Below are positions 52,085 through 60,601 of a stretch of DNA of 64,000 nucleotides, one piece after another. Under the pieces are notes generated by a model. The model was not told where the DNA came from, searched no databases, and saw only the letters and a program-made list of their open reading frames with translations. Origin of the DNA: Nocardia alni (GTDB lineage: Bacteria; Actinomycetota; Actinomycetes; Mycobacteriales; Mycobacteriaceae); NCBI RefSeq assembly GCF_019038435.1, contig NZ_JAGPOX010000033.1, positions 1-64,000 of the forward strand. Direction: 5' to 3'. Both the position numbers and the translations under genes were made by a program. Within the stretch, counting starts at the first letter, position 1. Each line of letters opens with the position of its first letter.

Positions 52085-53563
52085 ATGCAGCGCTATCCGA
52101 TGTTCATCGATGGGTCCGATCACGCGCCGCACGCGGACGCCTGGTTCCCGACCGACAACCCTTATCTGGGTCAGCCGTGGGCCGAGGTCGCCCGGGGTGA
52201 CGCGGATGACGTGGATCTGGCCGTGCGGGCCGCGGATCGCGCCGGGACGACCGGTCCGTGGGCGGAATTCACCGCCGCCGAGCGCGGTGCGCTGCTGCGC
52301 CGCCTCGGGGACGTAGTGGCCGAGCACGCAACAGAACTCGCCGAACTCGAGGTCCGCGACAACGGCAAGCTGTTCGCCGAGATGCACGCGCAGGTGAGCT
52401 ATCTGCCGCAGTGGTTCTACTACTACGGCGGGCTGGCCGACAAGATCCAGGGGGCGGTGCTGCCGCTGGACAAGAAGGGCTATTTCTCCTACACCCGCAA
52501 GGAGCCGATCGGCGTCGTCGGGATCATCACCCCGTGGAATTCGCCGCTGATGCTGCTGATCTGGAAGCTGGCCCCCGCGCTGGCCGCCGGATGCACGGTG
52601 GTGGCGAAGCCCTCGGAGTACACCTGCGCCTCGACGATCGAATTGGCGCGGCTGTTCCACGCCGCCGGGCTGCCCGACGGAGTCTTCAACGTGGTCACCG
52701 GATTCGGCGATCCCGTCGGCGCCGCGCTGGTGAGCCATCCCCTGGTCCGCCGCATCGGCTTCACCGGATCCGACGGCACCGGCCGGGCCATCGGCGCCGC
52801 CGCCGCGCGCGAACTCAAACACGTCGGCCTCGAATTGGGCGGTAAGTCACCGAATATCGTCTTCGCCGACGCCGACCTGGACGCCGCGGTCAACGGCGTG
52901 GTCTCCGGCATCTTCGCCGCCACCGGCCAAACCTGCCTGGCCGGTTCCCGTTTGCTGGTCCAGCAGGAGATCCACGACGAATTCGTCTCCCGCGTGGTGG
53001 ATCTGGCCCGCTCGGCCCGCATGGGCGACCCGATGGACGCGCACACCCAGGTGGGCCCGGTCACCACGCCACCGCAATACCGAAAGGTCCTGGACTACAT
53101 CGAGATCGCCACCAAAGAGGGCGCGACCGCGGCCCTGGGTGGCGCCGCCGCGACCCGCCCCGAATGCGGCACAGGCTGGTTCGTCGAACCCACCATCTTC
53201 ACCGGCGTCGAGAACTCCATGCGCATCGCCCAGGAGGAGGTCTTCGGGCCGGTCCTGGTGGTCATCCCCTTCCGCGACGAAGCCGAGGCCATCACCCTGG
53301 CCAACGACATCCGCTTCGGCCTGGCCGCCGGCGTCTGGACCCAGAACCTCCCCCGCGCCTTCCGTATGGCCGACCGAATCCGCTCCGGCACAGTCTGGGT
53401 CAACACCTACCGCGCGGTCAGCTACATGGCGCCCTTCGGCGGCTACAAGGACTCCGGGCTGGGTCGTGAGAACGGCATGGAGGCCATCAACGACTACCTC
53501 GAAACCAAGACCGTCTGGATCAACACCGATGCACCCGTAGGCAATCCGTTCGTCATCCGGTGA
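52085..53563 (+). CDS. Aldehyde dehydrogenase family protein
   Basis: A 492-residue NAD(P)-dependent aldehyde dehydrogenase. 'GIITPWNSPLMLLIWKLAPALAAGCTVVAKPSE' (cofactor binding), catalytic Glu in 'LELGGKSPNIVF', and nucleophile Cys in 'GQTCLAGSRLLV'. ATG 52085 follows GGGAGACGG. It lies 142 bp after the quaternary amine importer. A betaine aldehyde dehydrogenase role would fit that neighbour, but sequence alone does not fix the substrate and no choline dehydrogenase is present. Confidence 0.9.
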   Translation: MQRYPMFIDGSDHAPHADAWFPTDNPYLGQPWAEVARGDADDVDLAVRAADRAGTTGPWAEFTAAERGALLRRLGDVVAEHATELAELEVRDNGKLFAEMHAQVSYLPQWFYYYGGLADKIQGAVLPLDKKGYFSYTRKEPIGVVGIITPWNSPLMLLIWKLAPALAAGCTVVAKPSEYTCASTIELARLFHAAGLPDGVFNVVTGFGDPVGAALVSHPLVRRIGFTGSDGTGRAIGAAAARELKHVGLELGGKSPNIVFADADLDAAVNGVVSGIFAATGQTCLAGSRLLVQQEIHDEFVSRVVDLARSARMGDPMDAHTQVGPVTTPPQYRKVLDYIEIATKEGATAALGGAAATRPECGTGWFVEPTIFTGVENSMRIAQEEVFGPVLVVIPFRDEAEAITLANDIRFGLAAGVWTQNLPRAFRMADRIRSGTVWVNTYRAVSYMAPFGGYKDSGLGRENGMEAINDYLETKTVWINTDAPVGNPFVIR

Positions 53564-53920
53564 GTGGCGATTGGCAGCTCGACCGGAACCCACCCGGCGA
53601 GCCACGCCAACGTTCGCTCCTTCCGCCCTCGCCCCCTCCCGCCACGAAACCATCGGCCTGAACGCGAAAACCGCCCGCCGGCATCGCATGTATGTGGCCG
53701 TTCCCTGGGATGCCACATATCGATGCGGCATTGCCGGCTTTCCGGGATAGCCCGCCCTGTCGTTCCGTCCGGAGCGACCTAGCTGCATACCCGCTCTCAC
53801 TGTTTCCCACACCGGGAAGTGCCGATACTGAACACGCTGCGGCTCGTTGGATCATTCAGCCAGCGACGGTTGCGTCTCGGCTCACTGATCTCCGGGGCGG
53901 AGAGGAGGTGAGGGCGCCGG
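53564..53920. other. Intergenic region, no gene seen
   Basis: 357 bp between the aldehyde dehydrogenase and the repeat protein. No frame with family character and no RNA gene. A strong GAGGAGGT at about 53900 serves the repeat protein. Confidence 0.4.
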
Positions 53921-55063
53921 ATGACGAAGAGCTGGGATCCGTTGCCGGATGGGCTCGTCCGGGTATATCAGGGCGAAGGCCTGATCGGTAGTGGAGCGCA
54001 GCAGCCAGGGGTGTCCAGCGCGCCGGATCGGCCGGAGGTGTCGCCCATTCCCTACCAGCCCGGCGCAATCAGCGTGTCGCCGCAGCCCGGCGTCACCACC
54101 GTGTCATCACAGCCCGGCGTAACTACCGTCTCATCGCAGCCCGGGGTGACCACCACGTCATCACAGCCTGTCGTGACCACGATGTCACCGCAGCCGGGCG
54201 TGACCACCGCGCCGCCGCGACCGGGTGTGCCGAGCGCGCAGGACGTGCAGACGGAACCCGCGCCTCTGGAGCATTCCAAGGCCGTGAGCGCCCCGCCCCG
54301 GTCGGCGAGCACGCAGGCCTTGTCGCAGAATGAGGCCGCGCAGGACAGTCATCCTTCGAGCGCGATGCGACCCGGCATCACGAAAAACCCTGACTCCCGG
54401 GTCGTGTCGACGTCGCCGGCCGAGGATCCGCTGCAAGACAGAACCGCGAAGCTCCACGAGGCCGCGGACCTGATCGACAGCGCACTCCAGCATCCGCTGT
54501 CCGCGCGAACGGTTCTCGCCCTCGGGATCACACAGGCGCTGGCGCCCGCCGTGCTCCCGAGCCCGCCCGCGTCGCTGCGAGAGCGAGCCACCGCGGATTC
54601 CACGGCGGGCCGGAACATCGTGGACCGATTCATGAACCTGATGACGGCCGGACAGCAGAACCTGCCCGCGCATTGGACCGTGTGGCCGACCCCGAACGTC
54701 AGCCACGTGGTGCAGGCACTCACCTATCACGCCGCCGATCCCGCCGGCGACACTCCTGGCGGCGCTCCCAGCCTGTCCGCCTGGGCCGACGGGATGCAAG
54801 CGGCACAGAATCTGGACCGCCGCGGGCACGACCAACTGCTCGAGGCGCAGCGGCTGCTGGCAACCGCCGGCACCGGATCCGAATCGACCATCAACGCGCT
54901 GCTCGTACTGGCCGATGCCCTGCCCAAAGCCCAACAGGGTTGCGACGACCGGACCAGTGCAGTGCAGATGCTGTCAGCACACACAGATGAAACAGTCAGC
55001 GCGTTCGACAACCACACACAACACACCGAGTCCCTGTTCCACGCCTTTACCCGCGCCACCTGA
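53921..55063 (+). CDS. Hypothetical protein with a 9-residue tandem repeat
   Basis: A 380-residue protein that I cannot assign. No signal peptide or membrane segment. After an N-terminal 'MTKSWDPLPDGLVRVYQGEG' comes a low-complexity region (about 25-170) with six tandem copies of Q-P-G-V-T-T-x-S-x, then a helical domain (about 170-380: 'LHEAADLIDSALQHPLSARTVLALGITQALA', 'NIVDRFMNLMTAGQQNLPAHWTVWP', 'LNALLVLADALPKAQQG'-like helices). The Pro/Thr/Ser region could be an extended linker or a target for O-mannosylation if the protein is exported by a leaderless route. ATG 53921 lies 12 bases past GGAGG. Confidence 0.7.
   Translation: MTKSWDPLPDGLVRVYQGEGLIGSGAQQPGVSSAPDRPEVSPIPYQPGAISVSPQPGVTTVSSQPGVTTVSSQPGVTTTSSQPVVTTMSPQPGVTTAPPRPGVPSAQDVQTEPAPLEHSKAVSAPPRSASTQALSQNEAAQDSHPSSAMRPGITKNPDSRVVSTSPAEDPLQDRTAKLHEAADLIDSALQHPLSARTVLALGITQALAPAVLPSPPASLRERATADSTAGRNIVDRFMNLMTAGQQNLPAHWTVWPTPNVSHVVQALTYHAADPAGDTPGGAPSLSAWADGMQAAQNLDRRGHDQLLEAQRLLATAGTGSESTINALLVLADALPKAQQGCDDRTSAVQMLSAHTDETVSAFDNHTQHTESLFHAFTRAT
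54056..54217 (+). repeat. Six tandem 27-bp repeats inside the hypothetical protein
   Basis: Units start at 54056, 54083, 54110, 54137, 54164 and 54191, each encoding QPG/V-x-x-x-x-S-x. The second and third units are identical in protein (QPGVTTVSS) but differ in several third positions. A partial seventh unit (RPGVPS) follows. Confidence 0.85.
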
Positions 55064-55117
55064 GCCTTGCCCGCGGGCGAGCGGGACGGACCCGCAGGAG
55101 GCCGGCGTTCAGGATCG

Positions 55118-55447
55118 GCTGAGGTGGCCACGACCCTGGTGTCGATCATGACCGGCACCTACGGCCTGTACTCCGGATCGAAGGCCGCTGTCGAGCGGAT
55201 GGTGATCGCCGCCGCGAAGGAACTCGGCGACCGTGGCATAACAGTCAACGCCGTCGCACCCGGGCCCGTCGACGATGATTTCTACCGCAGCGCGGAGACC
55301 CCGGAATCCATTGCCGCGGCGAGCCAGCACAGTCCACGCGGACGGCTCGGGCTCCCTTCCGACAAGGTCGCTGATGCCGCGTCGGCCGGAATGTGCGGCA
55401 AAACCCTGCCGTCTTATTTGGTCCAACAGTATTATCATTACGAATGA
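55118..55447 (+). pseudogene. SDR remnant, C-terminal half only
   Basis: The frame reads 'TGTYGLYSGSKAAVERMVIAAAKELGDRGITVNAVAPGPVDDDFY', which is the catalytic Tyr-x-x-x-Lys and following helix of a classical SDR, then 'SPRGRLGLPSDKVADA'. The N-terminal Rossmann half with the Gly-rich loop is absent, and the end (SAGMCGKTLPSYLVQQYYHYE) diverges from the family where 'VAFLAS' is expected. Both ends are lost, so it is a decayed fragment. It lies 53 bp before the acyl-CoA ligase. Confidence 0.75.
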
Positions 55448-55500
55448 TCGTCTCATAAGTGCGACAGCGCGCTCGTGAGTTGCACCGAGGAGGAGCCCCG

Positions 55501-57171
55501 ATGGTCTTCGACGTCACGACACTGCATGGCCGCCGGGCCGACCAGCGGTTCAACCGCATGGTCGTGGGCGACATCATGGAGCGATTGACCTGGAGCGAGC
55601 CGGATCGGACCGCGTTGGTCGGCTGGGCCGGGGCCTTCGCGAGCCCGGAATTCGAGCGACTCAGCTACCGCGACGCCGATGCGGCCGCCAACCGGGTCGC
55701 CCACGCCCTGCGGGCCGAGGGACTCGAGCGCGGGGACCGTGTGCTGCTGTACTGCGAGAACTCGATCGAAGCCGTTGTGCTGCTGTTCGGGATCGCCAAG
55801 GCGGGGCTCATCGCCGTGCCGGTCAACCCGAATCTCGCCCCGGATGTGCTGGCCTGGGTGATCGAGCACGTCGGCGTGCGGTTCGCGGTGGTCGACGGCG
55901 AATTCGGAGCGCGTGTCACCGAGGTACTCGACGCGGCCGGGCTGCGGGTCGGCGTCACCATCCCGATCGGCGGTCCGCCGATCGCCGACAGCCGCGCGTT
56001 CGCCGACTGGATCGCGGGCATGCCCGACACCGAGGTCGAGGTGGATCTGCACGCCGACGACATCTGGAGCCTGGTCTTCACCTCGGGCACCACCGCCATG
56101 CCCAAAGCGTCGATGACCTCGCACACCTACTCGTACATGTCGGCCTTCAGCTACGCCATGTCGCTCACTCGCGGCCTCGAGTACGAACGCGGCCTGGTCA
56201 TGTGCACATTTCTGCCGATCCTGTACCACTGCGGACACAATTCGACGATCCTTCCCGCACTGCTTTCCGGCGGGACGATGGTGCTGGGCCGCCGCCCCGA
56301 CACCGCCGGACTCGCCGCGGCCATCACCCGAGAACACGTGACGGCAGTGTGGGCCGGTTCGCCCTCATGGGTGCAAAAACTGGCGGACACCGCACTGGAC
56401 CACGACGAGTACGACCTCACCAGCCTCACCGTCGCCATGTTCTCCTGGGGCGCGGCGCGACCGGATATGGGCGAGCGGCTGCGGCGCGCATGCGGTGACC
56501 GGGTCCACATGCTCGAGGTGTTCGGCCAGACCGAGTCGATGTCGTGCTACCGCTTCTGGCCCGACCGGCATCCGGACAAATTCGAACAGAGCCTGCACGG
56601 CGTCAACCACGTCGGCACGCCGAACCCCTTACTCGCGGCCGACATCATCGACGCCGACGGGCAGAGCCTGCGCGGCCGCCCGGGCGAACCGGGCGAAGCG
56701 GTGTACCGCAGCCCGGTGCTGACAGCCGGCTATTACAAAGACGAGTCCGCCACCGCGCAGGCATTCCGCGACGGCTGGTTCCACTCCGGCGACAGCTGCG
56801 CCTACGACGAAGACGGCATGCAGATCATGGTCGACCGCTACAAGGACATCGTGAAATCCGGCGGTGAGAACATCTCCAGCCTCCGCGTGGAAAGCGTGCT
56901 GGCCGCCCATCCCGACATCGAACGCGTCGCCGTCATCGGCGTACCGGACCCCGACTGGGGCGAACGAGTGACCGCGGTGGTGAGCCTGCGCGAGAATTCC
57001 GCTCCCGACACCGCCGAGCTGATCGCATTCGCCCGCGCGCGCCTGGCCGGACACGAAGCACCCAAGCAGATCGTGATCGTGGACCAGATGCCGGAGACCG
57101 TCGGCGGCAAGATCATGAAATACAAACTGCGCGAACAGATCGCGAGCACCACCGACGCGAGTCGGACGTAA
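55501..57171 (+). CDS. AMP-dependent acyl-CoA ligase
   Basis: A 556-residue ANL enzyme. ATP loop 'LVFTSGTTAMPKASM' (Ala replaces the usual Gly), A5 'VFGQTESMS', 'WFHSGDSCAYDEDGMQIMVDRYKDIVKSGGENISSLRVESVL' and C-terminal Lys in 'TVGGKIMKYKLRE'. The N-terminal 'LTWSEPDRTALVGW' region fits fatty-acid or aromatic-acid CoA ligases (FadD-like). ATG 55501 has GAGGAGG upstream. It sits next to the oxidation cluster that follows on the other strand. Confidence 0.9.
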   Translation: MVFDVTTLHGRRADQRFNRMVVGDIMERLTWSEPDRTALVGWAGAFASPEFERLSYRDADAAANRVAHALRAEGLERGDRVLLYCENSIEAVVLLFGIAKAGLIAVPVNPNLAPDVLAWVIEHVGVRFAVVDGEFGARVTEVLDAAGLRVGVTIPIGGPPIADSRAFADWIAGMPDTEVEVDLHADDIWSLVFTSGTTAMPKASMTSHTYSYMSAFSYAMSLTRGLEYERGLVMCTFLPILYHCGHNSTILPALLSGGTMVLGRRPDTAGLAAAITREHVTAVWAGSPSWVQKLADTALDHDEYDLTSLTVAMFSWGAARPDMGERLRRACGDRVHMLEVFGQTESMSCYRFWPDRHPDKFEQSLHGVNHVGTPNPLLAADIIDADGQSLRGRPGEPGEAVYRSPVLTAGYYKDESATAQAFRDGWFHSGDSCAYDEDGMQIMVDRYKDIVKSGGENISSLRVESVLAAHPDIERVAVIGVPDPDWGERVTAVVSLRENSAPDTAELIAFARARLAGHEAPKQIVIVDQMPETVGGKIMKYKLREQIASTTDASRT

Positions 57172-57259
57172 GGTCTCCGGCGGACGGGACGCCCCATCCA
57201 CCCGAGACTTCACGGGAACCGAGCCGAAGGGGGCCAGATTTTGCCGCCTGAACCCGGCG

Positions 57260-58183
57260 TCAGGCTCCGAGATCGGCCGGGTTCATTTGCTCGAACGCGT
57301 CGGCGACGGCGGGGTTGGCCGCGATCATCTCGTCGGCGAACTGCTCACCGGTGACGCGGTATTGAGTGAGGTCGCTCGAATCAGCCGCGAGTTCGTCGGC
57401 CACCTGCGCCCAGCCTTCGGGGGAACTCTCCGGCGCTTGGACCCGCGGCAGTCCGGAGAGGACCAGACGCCCGGCGCGCCCGCCGCTGACCTGGAAGAAG
57501 TCGCCGTGGACCCGGGTGTCCTGGTGGGCGAGGTAGGTGATGAAGGCGGCGACGTGCTCGGGGCCCATGCCGTCGCGCAACGTGCTGATGATGTCCGGGT
57601 TGCTGTAGGCGCCCTCGGTCATCGGCGTCCACGCGGTCGGCATGATCGTGGTGACCTGCACGCCCACCCGATCACCCTCCATGGCCAGCGTGTTCCCCAG
57701 CGCCCAGATCGCGCCCTTGGCCGCGCCGTAGGCCGACGCTCCCGGGTTGGCCAGCACGCCGCTGGAGGAGATGAGAATCAGCCGGCCCGAGCCGGACTCG
57801 ACCAGGTGCGGCCAGGCCGCCCGGGACAACTCGACGGCGCCCTTGAACGAGACGTCGAAAACCCGCCAGAACTCCTCGGGCGGCTGCTCCGCGAACAGGC
57901 CCACTCGGATGATCCCCGCATTGCTGACGACGACGTCGAGCCTGCCGTACGCGTCGAGCGCGGTGCGCACGATCGCCTCGGCCTCGCGCGCGACGTCGTG
58001 CAGATCGACGACCGCGGTTCCGCCCTGCTCACCGATCTCCCGGACGACCTGCTCGGCATGTTCGCGTGACACGTCGTTGACCACGACGCGCGCGCCCCGG
58101 GACGCCAGCGCTACCGCGTGCGCCCGCCCCATGCCCTGTCCGGCACCGGTCACGATCGCCACCCGATCCTCGAAATCCACCAT
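57260..58183 (-). CDS. Short-chain dehydrogenase, (3R)-hydroxyacyl/17-beta-HSD4-like
   Basis: A 307-residue SDR. 'VAIVTGAGQGMGRAHAVALASRGARVVVND' (Gly-rich loop and Asp for NAD), 'VVSNAGIIRVG', catalytic Ser in 'LISSSGVLANPG' and 'YGAAKGAIWAL' (Tyr-x-x-x-Lys). The long C-terminus (about 250-307) resembles FabG-like/HSD17B4 proteins of sterol and lipid degradation. Divergent from a TetR gene with a palindrome between them; convergent with the acyl-CoA ligase. Confidence 0.88.
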   Translation of the reverse strand: MVDFEDRVAIVTGAGQGMGRAHAVALASRGARVVVNDVSREHAEQVVREIGEQGGTAVVDLHDVAREAEAIVRTALDAYGRLDVVVSNAGIIRVGLFAEQPPEEFWRVFDVSFKGAVELSRAAWPHLVESGSGRLILISSSGVLANPGASAYGAAKGAIWALGNTLAMEGDRVGVQVTTIMPTAWTPMTEGAYSNPDIISTLRDGMGPEHVAAFITYLAHQDTRVHGDFFQVSGGRAGRLVLSGLPRVQAPESSPEGWAQVADELAADSSDLTQYRVTGEQFADEMIAANPAVADAFEQMNPADLGA

Positions 58184-58224
58184 GATCGCTCCACCTTCAC
58201 TGGTCGTATCGCCTCACCCACGGA

Positions 58225-58247
58225 ATTGTGGGACTCAGTTTCACAAT
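58225..58247. promoter_or_regulatory. Palindrome between the SDR and TetR genes
   Basis: ATTGTGGGAC-TCA-GTTTCACAAT is a 23-bp imperfect palindrome with 8 of 10 paired positions in each arm. It sits 42 bp from the SDR start and 30 bp from the TetR start, the expected place of a TetR operator. Confidence 0.6.
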
Positions 58248-58276
58248 ACGCCTGGCCGGTTGGTTAGGGTCATTGT

Positions 58277-58906
58277 GTGAGCAGTGACGGCGATTCCAGG
58301 GCGACGCGAGGCCGACGGCCGGCATCCACGGCGGAGGCGGTCGAGCAATCGTCCATCGAACTGCTGCTCGAACGCGGTTACGACGCGGTATCCGTGGACG
58401 AGATGGCCGCGGCGGCGGGGATCGGGCGGTCGACGTTCTTCCGGTATTTCGGCACCAAGGCCGCGGTCGTGTGGTGGGGCTTCGACAAGGCGCTCGCCGA
58501 ACTCGAGACCTCCTTGCGCACGGCGGACCCCGACCTCGACATCATGGTCGCCATCCGTGCGGCCGTCGCCGCATCGGTCCGCGCCGGAGTCGATGCGCGC
58601 GGGGTCTGGTGGGAGCGGTTCGTACTACTCGACACCGTGCCGGCGCTGCGGGCCGAAGCGGTCGACCGCTGGGAGCGGTGGACCGGACAGATCGCGCAGT
58701 TCGTGGCCGGGCGGATGGGGTTGGACGGCGGCCATCCGTTCCCGGTCGCGATCGCCGCGGCACACCAGGGGGTGTACCTCGCCAGCCTGCGCAACTGGCA
58801 GGGCCGCCCGGGCGACCCCGAAGCGATGCTCGAACAGATGCTGGACTCGTTCGAAGTGGTCGGTGACGCCCTGCGCGGACTTCTCACACCTCCCGCCGGC
58901 TCGTAA
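58277..58906 (+). CDS. TetR-family transcriptional regulator
   Basis: A 209-residue TetR. HTH at about 20-70 (AVEQSSIELLLERGYDAVSVDEMAAAAGIGRSTFFRYFGTKAAVVWWGFD). The 'RSTFFRYFGTKxxVxWxxFD' stretch is like the regulators of mycofactocin and acyl-CoA metabolism (MftR-like group). GTG 58277 chosen. It likely represses the divergent SDR and possibly the degradation cluster downstream. Confidence 0.87.
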   Translation: MSSDGDSRATRGRRPASTAEAVEQSSIELLLERGYDAVSVDEMAAAAGIGRSTFFRYFGTKAAVVWWGFDKALAELETSLRTADPDLDIMVAIRAAVAASVRAGVDARGVWWERFVLLDTVPALRAEAVDRWERWTGQIAQFVAGRMGLDGGHPFPVAIAAAHQGVYLASLRNWQGRPGDPEAMLEQMLDSFEVVGDALRGLLTPPAGS

Positions 58907-58944
58907 CCACCCCGTGGAGCGGCACGCAGGGCGGCGACCGCGGA

Positions 58945-59328
58945 TCAGCCCGCCGAATAGTCGTCGACCACAACGGGTTCGGTGTCGGCTATCCAGGTGA
59001 TCCGCTCGACGCGCTGCGAAAAGGAATGGCTGGCGAATCCGATGTCATCCTCTTTCGCGATCCGCCATTCGTCGGTCTTGCGCATTTCCTCGAGCACCTC
59101 CTCCGATTCGAGCTTCATGATGACGTAGGCGTCTGGGCGCGGCCGCTCCTGAGCCTGCCAGGTCGGAGTCGGCTGCTCATTGAGAAAGGTCTCGTACCAG
59201 AGAATGCCCGGAATCTTCTTTCCCAGCTGGGCATGCACCTCGCGGTAGTGTTCACGGAATTGTTCGGGTGTCGTACCGGCCCAGCGGTAGACCTCGAACA
59301 TGAGAGTCGGGCGGTATGGCGTGGTCAT
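58945..59328 (-). CDS. EthD-domain protein
   Basis: A 127-residue dimeric alpha-beta barrel protein. 'MFEVYRWAGTTPEQFREHYREVHAQLGKKIPGI' with the H-x-x-L motif and the later 'YVIMKLESEEVLEEMRKTDEWRIAKEDDIGF' match EthD, a protein required with the P450 system EthABC for ethyl-ether degradation, although the P450 itself does not need it for electron transfer. It starts 15 bp after the P450 stop, supporting a shared pathway. Confidence 0.85.
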   Translation of the reverse strand: MTTPYRPTLMFEVYRWAGTTPEQFREHYREVHAQLGKKIPGILWYETFLNEQPTPTWQAQERPRPDAYVIMKLESEEVLEEMRKTDEWRIAKEDDIGFASHSFSQRVERITWIADTEPVVVDDYSAG

Positions 59329-59343
59329 GTCACATCCTTCGAA

Positions 59344-60552
59344 TCAGTGCTTGTCTGCGGAGAAGAACCGCACGGGTACTTTCGTGAAGCCGAAGCCCTG
59401 CATGTTGTCCGCGACCTCGGGCGGCGCGGTCGGCTCCAGAGTCTCCACGTGCGCCAGCATCGCGGTGAGGACGGCCCGGGTCTCCATGCGCGCGATGTGC
59501 TGGCCGAGGCAGGAGTGAATGCCGACGCCGAATGTCATATGCCCGGCGACATTCTCCCGGCGAATGTCGAAGACATCCGGGTTCTCCCAGAAACTCGGAT
59601 CCCGGCCACCACTGAGCCACATCATCATCACCGGGGCGCCCTCCGGGACGAGGAATCCGTCCACTTCGGACTCCACCGCGGCGACGCGTCCGGTGTAGCG
59701 CACCGGCGGGTAATAGCGCAGCACCTCCTCGATCGCGTCGTCGAGCAGAGCGGGGTTCGCCTTGAGTAATGCCCACTGATCCGGATTGTCAGCGAAGGCA
59801 CGGATCGAGTTGACGATCGATCCGATGGTGGTGTCGAAACCGGCCGCGAAGATGAGCTTGACGAGTTGCTGGCCGTCCTCCTCGCTCAGCCTGCCCTCGT
59901 CGACCATCGTGTACACCTGTTTGCCCCAGCCCCGCCGACCGGCCGTCTCCCGCTGGGTATTCCGCTCGACCCACTCGAGCGCGGGCGCGCCGATGGCGTG
60001 CTTGCGGAAATAGAGGTCGTTCTTGGGTGCGGTCGAGTTGAGCGCGGCATCGGCGAAATGCTTCAGCAGCTCACGGCCTTCCTCGGGAGCGCCCAGTGCG
60101 TCCAGGAACACCTTCGTGATGAATGCCGTGCCGATCGAGGCGACCGCGTCCAATTCCACCGAATCCTCGGTCATCACTCCGGAAACGAGGCGCTCGGCCT
60201 CATCGTGAAAAGTCGCGTCCAGCGTTCGCAGGCTTTCCTTCGAGAATAATTCGAGAGCCAGTTTCTTGATCGCGGTGTGCTCGGGTGGATCCTGCATGAG
60301 CATCAGCGGCGGCTTGAAGGGCGACGGGTCGGCGAAGGCTCGCGACTTGCTGGAGAACTTCTTACGGTCGCGTCCCACCCGGCGTAATTCGCTCTGCCGT
60401 GTCACCGCGTACACGTCGTATTTGGCCAGGTGGACGACCGAGGCGTACTCGCGCAGTTCGCCGTCGTAGCGGATCGGATCGGCGAGCGCCTCGGTCGTGA
60501 ACGGGTCGTAATCGCTCACCGGGACCGCACTCGGCGGGTTGCTGGTCGTCAT
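59344..60552 (-). CDS. Cytochrome P450 (CYP199-like)
   Basis: A 402-residue P450. 'MQDPPEHTAIKKLALELFS', I-helix 'IFAAGFDTTIGSIV' where Asp takes the place of the usual Glu next to Thr-Thr, K-helix 'EEVLRYYPP', and heme loop 'FGVGIHSCLGQHIAR' with Cys348. This I-helix form and the N-terminal 'YDPFTTEALADPI' are like CYP199, which O-demethylates methoxybenzoates, and related aromatic/ether P450s. The redox partner is the PDR-type reductase encoded 49 bp upstream rather than a ferredoxin pair. Confidence 0.88.
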   Translation of the reverse strand: MTTSNPPSAVPVSDYDPFTTEALADPIRYDGELREYASVVHLAKYDVYAVTRQSELRRVGRDRKKFSSKSRAFADPSPFKPPLMLMQDPPEHTAIKKLALELFSKESLRTLDATFHDEAERLVSGVMTEDSVELDAVASIGTAFITKVFLDALGAPEEGRELLKHFADAALNSTAPKNDLYFRKHAIGAPALEWVERNTQRETAGRRGWGKQVYTMVDEGRLSEEDGQQLVKLIFAAGFDTTIGSIVNSIRAFADNPDQWALLKANPALLDDAIEEVLRYYPPVRYTGRVAAVESEVDGFLVPEGAPVMMMWLSGGRDPSFWENPDVFDIRRENVAGHMTFGVGIHSCLGQHIARMETRAVLTAMLAHVETLEPTAPPEVADNMQGFGFTKVPVRFFSADKH

Positions 60553-60601
60553 GGTCGCTTCTTTCTTGCGGTACGGGTGAATATGCCTATCGCCGACGGC
60601 T

